Virus record (IMG/VR): IMGVR_UViG_3300033149_005825
Span: 1 to 47,244 of that record
Strand: one strand, 5' to 3'
DNA: 47,244 nt
Source: a virus
Part shown: one piece after another, positions 22,545-31,206 of the stretch
Position numbering within the stretch: position 1 is the first letter of the stretch
Layout: each line of letters begins with the position of its first letter
Program-made: the position numbers and the translations under genes
Notes under the pieces: generated by a model
The model's database searches: none
The model's input: only the letters and a program-made list of their open reading frames with translations
Told to the model about the DNA's origin: nothing

Positions 22545-22919
22545 TTAAGTTACTGTAGGCGTAGTCAGCTCTCCAGTACCCTGAAAGTCATAGCTGATTA
22601 CCGCCTTACCATCTACCGCAACCGAAGGATGCTGACCAGTGATGATGGCATCGCCTTCATATACTACACCACTTGTGACTTGAAGAACAAGATGTGTTGC
22701 CCCCAAGCTAAGAGGGGTGTCCTCAAAGTCACCCTCAAAGCTTCCGCTCCAACCAGTTAATCCTGCAATGTAAGCTCTCTTCCCATTATCTTCGAAATCG
22801 GTAGTCTCCAGAGCCTCAGCCGTGTAATCAAGAGTCCACGACCTTATTCCGCTCACAACCTCTTCGCTACCTTCAGTTCCTTGCTTTGCTAATCCTCCGT
22901 ACCCGGCAATTTTAGCCAC
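22545..22919 (-). CDS. Tail tube protein, short paralogue, 124 aa
   Basis: I start at GTG 22919 (MAKIAGYGG), well spaced from GGAGG; this also matches the start of its paralogue (MAKLAGYLG). It contains SWTLDYTAEALETTDF, GKRAYIAGLTGWSGS, YEGDAIITGQHP and SYDFQGTGELT. Two related tube-like genes in a row are unusual. One may form the tube and the other a tail-terminal or initiator ring, or arise from duplication. Confidence 0.8.
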   Translation of the reverse strand: MAKIAGYGGLAKQGTEGSEEVVSGIRSWTLDYTAEALETTDFEDNGKRAYIAGLTGWSGSFEGDFEDTPLSLGATHLVLQVTSGVVYEGDAIITGQHPSVAVDGKAVISYDFQGTGELTTPTVT

Positions 22920-22960
22920 TTCAAACACCTCCGTTTATTTTGACTTTGACTTAATTTACA

Positions 22961-23383
22961 CTATTTTGGTGTGCTTATTAATATCCGATATTCCAACACA
23001 GAATGATAGACATTAGCATCATCTTCAAATAAATCTCTCGGAGGTCCCAATCTTTGACAAAAGTATATCCCTTCCCCCAGCACAGCCTCGTCCATTACTT
23101 GAGTAACTGCTTTTGTGATAAGTCCACAGTGCTGAGCTCCTGATACTGGATTGCCGTTTTTATCCGTATTTTGACAGTAAATATCTATCTGAACCAATAC
23201 TGAATCGCCGAAATCAGTAAATGTGTCCAAGTTGCTTCCAGTTACAATCCAGTATAGGAGGAAGGGAAAATCTTGATTTTGGGGCGCTCTAATATGAAAA
23301 ACACCCGTGACTAAATCGGTTATACTTGAATCATTAAGCTTAGAGTAAATTGCTGTTTTTAGGGTATTTATATCGATGCTCAT
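22961..23383 (-). CDS. Tail terminator (DUF3168-like), 140 aa
   Basis: The alpha/beta pattern (LKTAIYSKLNDSSITDLV, GVFHIRAPQNQDFPFLLYW, VQIDIYCQN) and a length near 140 fit the DUF3168/gpU tail completion family, which caps the tail tube and joins it to the head. It stands between the HK97-gp10-like gene and the tube genes, the usual place. It overlaps the previous gene by four bases. Confidence 0.78.
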   Translation of the reverse strand: MSIDINTLKTAIYSKLNDSSITDLVTGVFHIRAPQNQDFPFLLYWIVTGSNLDTFTDFGDSVLVQIDIYCQNTDKNGNPVSGAQHCGLITKAVTQVMDEAVLGEGIYFCQRLGPPRDLFEDDANVYHSVLEYRILISTPK

Positions 23384-23736
23384 TTTTCTCCCATTAAAAT
23401 CTGAGCTATTTGTCTTCTATTCTTTGCCAAACCGGGTCTAAGAAATGGTCTTGCAGCCATTTTGGAAGTGCCCACCTCTAAAAATAGCGCATATTCTTCA
23501 TTACTCCCTACCCTTCCAATCACACCTTCACGACTTTTCTCGACCTCGTGTGTAATACTCCTACGAAGTGTTCCCCAAAGAACATGAGGAGGCTCACCTG
23601 GCTTTGAAGGAGGCTGTCCCTGGCTGATGTCTTTTTTAATCTGACCTTCCAAGAATAGGCAAGCTGTTTCCATATTCTGAAGACATTTAGTCTCAATTTC
23701 TTTTCTAAATTTATCTCCATACCACCTAACAGACAT
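23380..23736 (-). CDS. HK97 gp10-like neck/tail completion protein, 118 aa
   Basis: The C-terminal signature YALFLEVGTSKMAARPFLRP is diagnostic of HK97-gp10-like proteins. The N-terminal half is helical (ETKCLQNMETACLFLEGQI), with PPSKPGEPPHV in the middle, also typical. The protein is part of the neck between head and tail. ATG 23736 follows AGAGGGACTAAG. Confidence 0.88.
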   Translation of the reverse strand: MSVRWYGDKFRKEIETKCLQNMETACLFLEGQIKKDISQGQPPSKPGEPPHVLWGTLRRSITHEVEKSREGVIGRVGSNEEYALFLEVGTSKMAARPFLRPGLAKNRRQIAQILMGEK

Positions 23737-23800
23737 CTTAGTCCCTCTTAATTCTTGGAGTTTTTCGAATTCTGGCTTATTTTTTCAATTAACCTCCATC

Positions 23801-23959
23801 TCAATTTAATGTCCAGATTATCGCCCCTATAGAAAATATTAGTGGCATAATCTTCATGAGCAGAGCATAAATTGGCTCACGGAACCTAATTTCCATTATA
23901 GTTGAGAATATTATGCCTCCAGCTCCTAATGCCATTACTATAAATCCTGCCAGCTGCAT
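23801..23959 (-). CDS. Small membrane protein, two TM segments, 52 aa
   Basis: ATG 23959 follows GAGGTAGGTAAAAA. It has two hydrophobic helices (LAGFIVMALGAGGIIFSTI and LLMKIMPLIFSIGAIIW) separated by a short charged loop (EIRFREPIY), with an N-out or N-in hairpin topology. A membrane hairpin protein among neck genes is odd. Small phage membrane proteins of this size may act in lysis control or superinfection exclusion, but nothing specific shows this. Confidence 0.75.
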   Translation of the reverse strand: MQLAGFIVMALGAGGIIFSTIMEIRFREPIYALLMKIMPLIFSIGAIIWTLN

Positions 23960-23962
23960 TTT

Positions 23963-24130
23963 TTACCTACCTCGAAGTGCAAATTCCAAGTCCCTTTTTG
24001 TCATATAGCTATCGGGCTTGGAATGGATTGCGATTCCCTTTCGAATTAGTAGTTCTCCTTCCTTATCATTCACTTCAATTACACTCCCTCTCCAGTATCC
24101 TTTGTAGTCCTTCTTCAGTTTTACCCACAC
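23963..24130 (-). CDS. Small hypothetical protein in the neck module, 55 aa
   Basis: The GTG start at 24130 follows AAAAGGAG with seven bases of spacing. The protein reads as a small beta barrel (WVKLKKDYKGYWRGSVIEV, GELLIRKGIAI) with a short C-terminal helix (MTKRDLEFALRG). It fills the space between the head-closure gene and the membrane-protein gene and ends just before the next ribosome site. Function unknown. Confidence 0.75.
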   Translation of the reverse strand: MWVKLKKDYKGYWRGSVIEVNDKEGELLIRKGIAIHSKPDSYMTKRDLEFALRGR

Positions 24131-24156
24131 TTCTTTACTCCTTTTCCAATTAGCAT

Positions 24157-24483
24157 TTACTCTATTTCTTTGAGATCAAGTTTGATATATCTATCTGCCT
24201 CATCCCAGTTCACAATAGCAACTATATCAAAGATTCTATCCTTAAATTTGACCCTGTCCTTCTCAGTAATTTCCACAGTAGGGGCTTGCATAAACAGTCT
24301 GTGAGTTGAGAAAACTGTTTCCTTTCCTGCCACAAATCGTTCCCTTCCAGCTTTAGGCTGGATTCGGCAAGGAACATCGGTAAGCTCTGGTATATCATTC
24401 CAGACAGTAACTTGCCCACCCATTCCGTCATCTTCTTCCGTTGCCCGTTGAAAAGTTATCTTATTGTTGAATAAGTGTTGCAT
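24157..24483 (-). CDS. Head closure / head-tail adaptor protein, 108 aa
   Basis: The small beta-barrel pattern with KITFQRATEEDDGMGGQ near the start, W, then PCRIQPK and KDRIFDIVAI near the end is that of SPP1 gp16-type head-tail joining proteins. It lies immediately downstream of the connector gene. It closes the portal channel after packaging and accepts the tail. Confidence 0.82.
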   Translation of the reverse strand: MQHLFNNKITFQRATEEDDGMGGQVTVWNDIPELTDVPCRIQPKAGRERFVAGKETVFSTHRLFMQAPTVEITEKDRVKFKDRIFDIVAIVNWDEADRYIKLDLKEIE

Positions 24484-25370
24484 TAGACTGCACCTAAAAT
24501 TGGCTTCTTTCTTATATATGGTCTGATTAGAGAATCCGCTTCCAGAATTCCTGTTAAGAATTTTCTATCGCCTCTTGAATAGCTATAATCTCCTAACTTT
24601 TCGCTATCTACATCTGCATACCGGGTATATAAACTTTTATCGTTGCTTGCCCTGCAAAGTATGATACAAGCTTGCTTAATCGCTTCGGGACAGGTAGTCC
24701 AACCATATTTTCCTTCAATTGCTATATTTTGTATTCCAACCGGGAATAGTCCTTTTGTAGTTAGACCTTGATAATGAAATTCCGCTAAGGAAGCAAAGCA
24801 AGCTATGCCTGATTCAAATGTGCCAGTATAATTAGAGCTATCTGTTCCATTCAAGGTTAGGTTATCATTATCTATCACGGTAACAATATATGTGCCATCC
24901 AGACTGGGAGTAATGCCCTTCACACTAATCAATCTGATTTCTTCTCCCGATATGAATCCGTGTGCTGTTATTGTGAGTAATATGGGTTCTGTCCCTGATA
25001 AGGTTATATTCTCAATTTCTTTACACTGTCCCGTTGTAGTCGCCGTCCTAAAAATTGAATTTTTATCGTATGCGTAGAAACAAGGAGCAAGAATAACATC
25101 ATTAATTTTGACAGAACTGATGGACAAAATATCAGGAGTTAAGCCAAGTGACAGACGAGATTTACCATTACCATCTAAAGTGATAGAGAAGTCTTTTGGA
25201 TAGAAGTAATCGTGAGTTATCCTTTCAACCAGATTCTCAACTCTATCAATCAATGCTTTCTTTTCCGCATTGCTCATATCATCGGGAAAATTATCTATGT
25301 CCAGATTCGTTATGTAATTTCCTGAAACTTCGGGACTTATAGCTTTAGTTCCTGTTCCCTCGCCACCCAT
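24483..25370 (-). CDS. Head-tail connector with inserted FCCH-like domain, 295 aa
   Basis: The ends (residues 30-110 and 205-295) look like a gp6/gp15-type connector (ALIDRVENLVERITHDYF, then CPEAIKQACIILCRASND and a C-terminal SRGDRKF). Between them, about residues 120-190, sits a beta domain with the phage FCCH-like pattern: ITAHGFISGEEIRLISVKG, DGTYIVTVIDNDNLTL, DSSNYTGTF. The insertion almost triples the usual loop and may project from the neck. ATG 25370 follows GGAGGTGG. Confidence 0.78.
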   Translation of the reverse strand: MGGEGTGTKAISPEVSGNYITNLDIDNFPDDMSNAEKKALIDRVENLVERITHDYFYPKDFSITLDGNGKSRLSLGLTPDILSISSVKINDVILAPCFYAYDKNSIFRTATTTGQCKEIENITLSGTEPILLTITAHGFISGEEIRLISVKGITPSLDGTYIVTVIDNDNLTLNGTDSSNYTGTFESGIACFASLAEFHYQGLTTKGLFPVGIQNIAIEGKYGWTTCPEAIKQACIILCRASNDKSLYTRYADVDSEKLGDYSYSRGDRKFLTGILEADSLIRPYIRKKPILGAV

Positions 25371-25975
25371 TATGAAACCACCTCCTCATCAGGATTGACA
25401 AAATTCCAGCCAGACTTTTGTCGCCAGACATAAACTGTCCCTGCATCCAGAAAGAATGTAACCTTCCCGCTTTGATTCGTCCTACCTGACGCTATTACAT
25501 TTGATCCAGCCAAATCTGATGTTATCCATACATCTGCATCAGCGATTGGTTCCCCTGTATCAGCATCGGTCAAGGTGTAAGTCCAGGCTATTGCTCCTGC
25601 TCCCAAAGTTGCCCGTGAGGAAACCTTAACATCAAGATTACTTACATCTGCTTTATAACTATCTTTATCCTCAATCTGATATGGTGACGTATAAATAACT
25701 GTTAGAGTTGTCTTTGCATCAGGAGTTGAAGTTTTTGTTATTACAGCTACTACATCAGCATTCATTTCATCGGCAGTTAAGGTTAATTTATAAACTCCGC
25801 TTGTGCCTATCTCTACCGCTTCATTAGTGCAATCGATAAAATCTTCACCGTCTTTACTGATTTCAGAATCCAAATCTGTTGCACCCGAAACTAAATCCCC
25901 ATCACTATCATAAATGGGGAATACTAATAAAAACTCCGCATTCTTTTTAACGGGTTGACCGCCATTAAACGCCAT
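25370..25975 (-). CDS. Virion surface protein with Ig-like / CarboxypepD_reg-like domain, 201 aa
   Basis: The first half (LVFPIYDSDGDLVSG, EAVEIGTSGVYKLTLTADEM) is a common phage beta domain. The second half (YTLTDADTGEPIADADVWIT, GRTNQSGKVTFFLDAGTVYV) fits the carboxypeptidase-regulatory-like or Big-type fold often found on phage surfaces. It is coupled by one-base overlap to both neighbours. Probably decorates the head or neck. Confidence 0.72.
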   Translation of the reverse strand: MAFNGGQPVKKNAEFLLVFPIYDSDGDLVSGATDLDSEISKDGEDFIDCTNEAVEIGTSGVYKLTLTADEMNADVVAVITKTSTPDAKTTLTVIYTSPYQIEDKDSYKADVSNLDVKVSSRATLGAGAIAWTYTLTDADTGEPIADADVWITSDLAGSNVIASGRTNQSGKVTFFLDAGTVYVWRQKSGWNFVNPDEEVVS

Positions 25976-27051
25976 TATCTAATACCTCCAAAACTTAAAA
26001 TTCTCCCCCTTCTTCTTAAGTGTATAGGTTGACCAGACGCCTCCTCACTCCCCACAGAATAAAAAGTATCAGGATTCTTTAGGTTATTATATAAGGTGGA
26101 GATATATTCAGGGGAGCGAACTATGTTGGAGATGCGCACTTCATCGATGAGACCGTTGAAGAATTTCAATTCTTTTCTCTTACCGATAACTAAACTGTCC
26201 TCATGTAATGGTATCGCATTCGATGCAGTAGTATATGTCATATCTTGATTACCATTTTTATAAAATATTAATTGTTTTATTAAACCTTGCCATGTAATTA
26301 CCCAATACTGCCATTGACCGACCGTGATTGATCCCGCCGTTGAATACCTATCATCATCTGTACTCCAATTCTGATCAATCACGAATCGCATTCTACTATT
26401 GACTATGTCTATAAGCCAATCGTTTCCATATTGGTTTCGATTTATTAGTCCTATAAATCCTGTTACATCATCTGGTTTCACCCACGCCTCAATCGTAATC
26501 GCATCAGTAATATTCAAACTCGGTGAATTAGACACTTCCACATAATCATCCGCTCCATCAAACTCATCAGCCCCATTTATCTGTCCCTGTGCATCTTGAG
26601 TTACTCCGCCGTTAGGAATTCCATTGTTATGATATTGCGTAGAATCATAATGAGTTCCGCTCTTCTCGTGCAAGTGCTGAACTAAAACAAAATTATCATC
26701 CCAAACATTCTCTAATCCGTAAGTAGAGTCTCTTGCTGGCTCACTTGCCTCCGCATTGCCATAATAAATGTAAAGAATAGTATCGCTAATTGAGGATAAA
26801 TCACTCTTTACCCAAATTGCCATCTTATGATTGACTTTATCAAAGAGCTCAATCTCTCTTGGAAGCTCGGTTACACCATCTGATTGAGTTATGCGAATAT
26901 CAGCCCCCGCATCTTTTGCGTGGTCAAAGATTTTAGAATCAATATTCGCTTCAGTAATTAATACAGGGAAATCAGATAAATTTGCATCAACTTTAGTATG
27001 GTCAATCGTAATCTTTTGCCTATATCTCCAAGAAGAGTTATACCAAGTCAT
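25975..27051 (-). CDS. DUF2341 + LamG (concanavalin-like) surface protein, 358 aa
   Basis: Residues 1-110 fit DUF2341 (WYNSSWRYRQKITIDHTKV, AIWVKSDLSSISDTILYIYY, YGNAEASEP). Residues about 135-330 form a LamG lectin-like sandwich (FDGADDYVEVSNSPSLNITD, AITIEAWVKPDD, LVIGKRKELKFFNGLIDEVR). Such pairs bind polysaccharide and are typical of adhesins. Found here in a head/neck operon, it probably coats the virion and binds host or environmental glycans. ATG 27051 follows AAGGAG. Confidence 0.85.
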   Translation of the reverse strand: MTWYNSSWRYRQKITIDHTKVDANLSDFPVLITEANIDSKIFDHAKDAGADIRITQSDGVTELPREIELFDKVNHKMAIWVKSDLSSISDTILYIYYGNAEASEPARDSTYGLENVWDDNFVLVQHLHEKSGTHYDSTQYHNNGIPNGGVTQDAQGQINGADEFDGADDYVEVSNSPSLNITDAITIEAWVKPDDVTGFIGLINRNQYGNDWLIDIVNSRMRFVIDQNWSTDDDRYSTAGSITVGQWQYWVITWQGLIKQLIFYKNGNQDMTYTTASNAIPLHEDSLVIGKRKELKFFNGLIDEVRISNIVRSPEYISTLYNNLKNPDTFYSVGSEEASGQPIHLRRRGRILSFGGIR

Positions 27052-27062
27052 TATTTACTCCT

Positions 27063-27941
27063 TTATGCAACTTCATCCCAGCCTTTTAAGGTCAGGTAAG
27101 CATATTCAATATCTGCTGATGTCGCCTCTGCAAATTCAACCTTAAACTGTCTTGTTCCATTTCCAAGAAGATAAATCGGAGTTCTCCAGTCAATAAAGTT
27201 AACTTCAGTATCATATAAATCCCAAATCCTATAAATGTCATTATATACTCTTATCTTACCTGCCTGTGCTTTCTTATCGCTATCATATAAATGAATATGT
27301 ATACTTGTTAGGAAGCTCTTGCTTCCATTTTCTGGGGTATGCCAAGAACCACAGGCTTGCAATATCCATTTATCACCCACTTCATAGCCATTATCATCAT
27401 TAAAGTTTATCTGAACACCATCAGCTAAAGTTTTCGTAGGCCCTGCTGTTTGATTCTCTACATAATCTCCCCAAACTTGTCCAAGATAAGTTTGCTTCCT
27501 CCATTTATATTTAGCTGTCGTCTTGCTTCCTGCGGTGGTAATCTCTACTTCATATATTGTATTTGTCTTGCCAGTAAATCCTTTATTTGCTACTACAGCC
27601 AGCGTATGCGTTCCTGCAATTGTTACTGGATCATATATTTTATTCAGAGTAGTGAAAGTAGTTCCAATCTCAGCATCCCAATCATTTCCTTCTCCAGTTT
27701 GCACAAAGATTGACTCTATCCACGCTCTTTTTGTCTCAGCCATTGCCTCACGATATGTTTTCCCCTGTCCAAGCAATTCTATCCAAGTGGTTCCACTGTA
27801 TATAAATCTTTTGCCTGTATCTATTTCTGTGAAGATTGAACCTTTAACAATATTTTCTGTAGGTCTACTATCAGATGACAGACCATAATATAGTCCAGTA
27901 TTAATTCCCCACTCTACCTCTTTTCTTTGGAATACTGTCAA
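27063..27941 (-). CDS. Virion structural protein, beta-rich, 292 aa
   Basis: I take the TTG at 27941 as start because GGAGACGAGG precedes it and the previous gene ends at 27943; an upstream ATG (27974) has no ribosome site. The product has a repeated beta pattern (GSIFTEIDTGKRFIYSGTTW, found in phage surface proteins), a middle with TNTIYEVEITTAGSKTT, and a C-terminal galactose-binding-like sandwich (FLTSIHIHLYDSDKKA). No clear family. It is likely exposed on the head or neck. Confidence 0.72.
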   Translation of the reverse strand: MTVFQRKEVEWGINTGLYYGLSSDSRPTENIVKGSIFTEIDTGKRFIYSGTTWIELLGQGKTYREAMAETKRAWIESIFVQTGEGNDWDAEIGTTFTTLNKIYDPVTIAGTHTLAVVANKGFTGKTNTIYEVEITTAGSKTTAKYKWRKQTYLGQVWGDYVENQTAGPTKTLADGVQINFNDDNGYEVGDKWILQACGSWHTPENGSKSFLTSIHIHLYDSDKKAQAGKIRVYNDIYRIWDLYDTEVNFIDWRTPIYLLGNGTRQFKVEFAEATSADIEYAYLTLKGWDEVA

Positions 27942-27942
27942 T

Positions 27943-28263
27943 TTATATCGCCTCGTCTCCAACAAATTTTTCATAAAGTGTAAAATGCTCGTCTCTTAAC
28001 TTTTTCTGCTTGTTTAATTCTTCCAGCTTTTCTCTGATAATAGATTCAGCTTTTTTGCCTATTTTTATATCTTTATCCTTTGCCGCTTTTGCATTCCAAG
28101 TTATTCTTCCATCTTCAAACACTTCAAATTGTAAAGCTTTATGTTCTTCCTCAGTGAAACTCAAATCCTCCCTTAGCTGTCGGATAATTTTAAGAGTCGT
28201 AAAATCACCTTCTTTAGGAAGAATACTAAGAAGATTGATTCTCTCAAATACACTTAGCTTCAA
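27943..28263 (-). CDS. Hypothetical phage protein, 106 aa
   Basis: The TTG start at 28263 follows AAGGAGGAATTAG, with a stable hairpin just upstream. The protein is mostly helical (TTLKIIRQLREDLSFTEEEH, AAKDKDIKIGKKAESII). I recognise this as a common small phage protein type of unknown role. It lies in the structural region and may be a minor virion protein or a tail-completion regulator. Confidence 0.72.
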   Translation of the reverse strand: MKLSVFERINLLSILPKEGDFTTLKIIRQLREDLSFTEEEHKALQFEVFEDGRITWNAKAAKDKDIKIGKKAESIIREKLEELNKQKKLRDEHFTLYEKFVGDEAI

Positions 28264-28281
28264 CTAATTCCTCCTTCTTAT

Positions 28282-28305
28282 GGGGCTGGCCTGTTGGCCA
28301 ACCCC
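28282..28305 (-). other. GC-rich intercistronic hairpin
   Basis: On the minus strand GGGGTTGGCC-AACA-GGCCAGCCCC forms a 10-bp stem (one G-U pair) between the stop at 28327 and the ribosome site of the next gene. No U-tract follows. It could be a processing or stability element that separates capsid-side from tail-side messages. Confidence 0.6.
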
Positions 28306-28326
28306 AAAGCTTTTAAATCTTTAACT

Positions 28327-28938
28327 CTAACTTCTTGCATATATCTGGAGATAACCATCGTGAGATTCCCCTTCAGCATCTACTACCACAACTTTTACAA
28401 CAAAGGTCGGGTCATTACCTGTAGCATTTCCCGCCGAGACCATGTGGTTAGCATCACAAGCCTTAAAAGTTATGAAATTAGTTATCTTGTTATTTCCGTA
28501 GACATAGAATACATTTTTCAGAGTAGCTGATCCATTATGGGATAAGTATACTAACTCGCTATCCCCCGTTCCAACCTGAGAATCAGCTCCCAAATGCGAA
28601 TCAACCCAAAGTCCTGATATATGTGAGACCGCAGTATATGTTCCACCATCTTTTATATATGTATGTAATCCAGAAATCATTGCAAAACCACTATTGATAG
28701 TCCCAAGATTCTCTACTGAGGATTCAAGTCCAAATAAACTCGCATGAGGATTTGAGTCAGCTCCACCTACTTCGCTATCAGTTAATAATCTCGCCTCACT
28801 TCTCATACCTTGTATAGTCTCCCAGTCTCCGATTGAAGCAACTTCTCTTCTAATCCCATCTTGAAATGCTTCTTGGAGTATCCGCCCCAATGGTTGGCAA
28901 ATATCCCTATCGAGAGCACTTAAATCTCTAACACTCAT
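28327..28938 (-). CDS. Virion structural protein, 203 aa
   Basis: The N-terminal helix (LDRDICQPLGRILQEAFQDG) leads into ARLLTDSEVGGADSNPH and then a beta-rich body (TYTAVSHISGLWVDSHLG, NVFYVYGNNKITNFITF). The start at 28938 overlaps the previous stop by four bases. It lies next to the capsid genes and may be a head decoration or fibre base protein. No family name is certain. Confidence 0.7.
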   Translation of the reverse strand: MSVRDLSALDRDICQPLGRILQEAFQDGIRREVASIGDWETIQGMRSEARLLTDSEVGGADSNPHASLFGLESSVENLGTINSGFAMISGLHTYIKDGGTYTAVSHISGLWVDSHLGADSQVGTGDSELVYLSHNGSATLKNVFYVYGNNKITNFITFKACDANHMVSAGNATGNDPTFVVKVVVVDAEGESHDGYLQIYARS

Positions 28939-29207
28939 TTATTTTCACCTCGCAATTCTTTTATAAGTTCCTTCTTCTTCAAGCCCATCCAGTTTATACC
29001 CTTCTCACTGGCAATCTTCCTTAACTGCTGAATAGTCTTTCCCTCGAAATTCTCAATCTCCTTAACCTCAATATAGGGGAAGGCAGACATAGCCTCTGCC
29101 AGTCCCCTATCATTAGTCTCAAAACCCCCTCCCTTTTTAAGGAAATAATATCTTCCCTTATAAGGGAGTTTCCTTGTATTCCCGTGATTGATTATTTTGT
29201 ATCTCAT
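28935..29207 (-). CDS. Small head-region protein with SAP/HeH-like C-terminus, 90 aa
   Basis: Residues 1-50 form a small beta unit (PYKGRYYFLKKGGGFETND). Residues 55-88 (GKTIQQLRKIASEKGINWMG, LKKKELIKEL) look like a Rho-N/HeH/SAP helix-extension-helix, which often binds nucleic acid. It starts at the TGATG overlap with the capsid gene. A capsid-associated or head-fibre role is inferred. Confidence 0.72.
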   Translation of the reverse strand: MRYKIINHGNTRKLPYKGRYYFLKKGGGFETNDRGLAEAMSAFPYIEVKEIENFEGKTIQQLRKIASEKGINWMGLKKKELIKELRGENK

Positions 29208-30292
29208 CAGGCTGCCGCCTTAAAACCTAATCCTACCTTCAAGTTCTTGGTCAATACCACAGCATTGATATTCTCAATCGCCAAATCTACACGAAGACTG
29301 TAGAAGAAATATGTAGCCTCGTCCGCAGCTTCTCGCTGAGATTCCATCTTAATATCCCTGTGAATTCCTATTATAAGATTATCCTTATGAGTTAGGAGGA
29401 CATCGGTTCTATCTCCTTCCATTCCATCACGATAGTCTGCATAGTCCTCAGCAAGAGTCGTAGGCATAAGAGGACAACTAACAAGAGGAACAGTTCCATA
29501 CTGGGCTGGCCCTTTGCCCAGAATCGCATTGTCGCCCAGAACAGTAGACCTCGATGCCAGAGCTTCAATGTAATCCTGAACTACTTGGTCAGAACAGAAA
29601 AATCTCAAATTAGTTAATCCACCCTTCTTATACTTGGAAGGAAGCGTTCTGAGCATCTTACCAAACTTAAATTCCCAGTCATAATTTGCACCGCCCTGCT
29701 CCGCAATTGTCTTTTCGGTGTTAAATTCAAAATCGGAATTTGCATCTAAGATATGAGCACCTCCAGATACATCATTGTAATATTTATCCCCAGAATTAAC
29801 ACCATTCATAATTCTATATCTCCAGCCATCCCAAAGACCTCTGATGTCATCTGCACTAAAGCCTCCTGCTGTATCACCAATCCAGTAAGCTTCATCCAGT
29901 TCATTGGCTATCTTGGCAGCAATCATTCTCATCAGATGGTCAGTGAAAGCCTGTCCTTCGATATTGTCCTCCAGATCATCGTCATAGATTACTATGCAAC
30001 CTCTTACCTTTTTGGCCGTCAGAGTTATAAGATTATGCGATAACTCTTTTTTATAGTCAGAAGATGAAAAAGTTGCAGCTGGTTTCAGGAATCTTCCCGT
30101 TCCCAACCCTAAAGCTCTAATGTTCTTGGATTCTTTAGCCATCCTCACAATTCGAGCATTATTTTTCAGAACTGACTCATCAACCATGTAATCAATAAAT
30201 CTGTCTGCTTCCTCAGCTTCCAGAGTTATTGTGGGAAGAGAGACCATCTTTTGTATTCGTTTCTTGCTCAAAAGCTCTTTGTTAGTTAACAA
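29207..30292 (-). CDS. Major capsid protein, 361 aa
   Basis: The TTG start at 30292 follows GGAGGTG. HK97-fold features are an N-terminal helical arm (residues 1-40), a central region with SHNLITLTAKKVRGCIVIYDD and DLEDNIEGQAFTDHLMRMIA, a helix with AAKIANELDEAYWIGD and a C-terminal domain (AVVLTKNLKVGLGF). The order scaffold then capsid is as expected. This length is normal for HK97-type capsid proteins. The N-terminal arm would be cut or not depending on the XkdF-like protease upstream. Confidence 0.88.
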   Translation of the reverse strand: MLTNKELLSKKRIQKMVSLPTITLEAEEADRFIDYMVDESVLKNNARIVRMAKESKNIRALGLGTGRFLKPAATFSSSDYKKELSHNLITLTAKKVRGCIVIYDDDLEDNIEGQAFTDHLMRMIAAKIANELDEAYWIGDTAGGFSADDIRGLWDGWRYRIMNGVNSGDKYYNDVSGGAHILDANSDFEFNTEKTIAEQGGANYDWEFKFGKMLRTLPSKYKKGGLTNLRFFCSDQVVQDYIEALASRSTVLGDNAILGKGPAQYGTVPLVSCPLMPTTLAEDYADYRDGMEGDRTDVLLTHKDNLIIGIHRDIKMESQREAADEATYFFYSLRVDLAIENINAVVLTKNLKVGLGFKAAA

Positions 30293-30314
30293 TTTATTTC
30301 ACCTCCAATTAAAA

Positions 30315-31172
30315 CTACTCTTCGTCTCCATCTAAAAGTTTACCTAAAGTCCACTTGAACTCTTTTTTCTCGGTTCTTTCCTTTCCATCTCCATCTATGC
30401 TCTTCTTTATCCCCCTCGCCTTTTCTAACCTTTTTATTCGTTCCTCCAGCTCTCCAAGAACCTCAAGCTGTTCTAAATTCTTTTTGATTTTCTCAATTTC
30501 CTCCTTATAGTTCTCATCTTTAGTCATAGCCTCTTTTCTGACCTTCACCTGATTCTCTTCAGGTAGGAGATCATTAAGAGCTTTGATTACAGAGATGATC
30601 TTCTCAATAGTGGATTTTGAGAGCTTTGCTCCAACTTTCTCAATTCCTTCTTTCTTAGCAGGGTAACCATATCCATATCCGTATCCAGCATACTTAGCCA
30701 GAACTCCTATTGCTTTCTTGAGATCATCAGGAAAATCTTCCTTATACTTAGAGATAAGCTTAAGTGCTCCCTTGATAGCATTTAATGCCTTATCTGAGAG
30801 CTTCTCGGCTTTCTTGAAGTCTTTCTCATTGATCTCTTCACCCAAATATTCCTCAAGAAGTTTTTTGAGCTCTTCCATCTGCTTTTTCACCTCCAATTTT
30901 TTAGTCTCAGAGCCTATCATTTTCGCTCCACACTTGGGGCATTTGATCTCAGCGCAAGGGACTGATTTCCCTTCGCCTATTCTTTCATGCTCAACTGCAT
31001 ATCCACATTCTGGGCATACACAGTATCTTGCTCCTCCAATCCCCTGTCGTGGACCTCCAACTCCAGCTCCTCGCCCCAAATCCTTCTTTACAATTAAAAA
31101 TTTTCTTCGATTGGCCGGCGCGTCAACTAAGCTAACTTCATCAATTTCAATATCTTTAAGTTTTCTTGCCAC
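30315..31172 (-). CDS. Scaffold-like protein / detached C-terminal half of XkdF-like protease, 285 aa
   Basis: The GTG start at 31172 follows AAGGAG. The first 28 residues (LKDIEIDEVSLVDAPANRR, then KFLIVKK) are the segment that normally ends the XkdF-type prohead protease domain. A zinc ribbon follows (CVCPECG...CAEIKCPKCG, residues 51-84), then a lysine/glutamate-rich coiled-coil body that resembles a scaffold, a stretch of repeated Gly-Tyr (YAGYGYGYGYP) and a short C-terminus. The protease proper is at the C-terminus of the upstream 1423-residue protein, separated by a small transcription unit. It is unusual that a zinc ribbon interrupts such a protein. Confidence 0.75.
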   Translation of the reverse strand: MARKLKDIEIDEVSLVDAPANRRKFLIVKKDLGRGAGVGGPRQGIGGARYCVCPECGYAVEHERIGEGKSVPCAEIKCPKCGAKMIGSETKKLEVKKQMEELKKLLEEYLGEEINEKDFKKAEKLSDKALNAIKGALKLISKYKEDFPDDLKKAIGVLAKYAGYGYGYGYPAKKEGIEKVGAKLSKSTIEKIISVIKALNDLLPEENQVKVRKEAMTKDENYKEEIEKIKKNLEQLEVLGELEERIKRLEKARGIKKSIDGDGKERTEKKEFKWTLGKLLDGDEE

Positions 31173-31206
31173 GCCACATCAACTCCTTATTGATTTAGAC
31201 ATCCAT

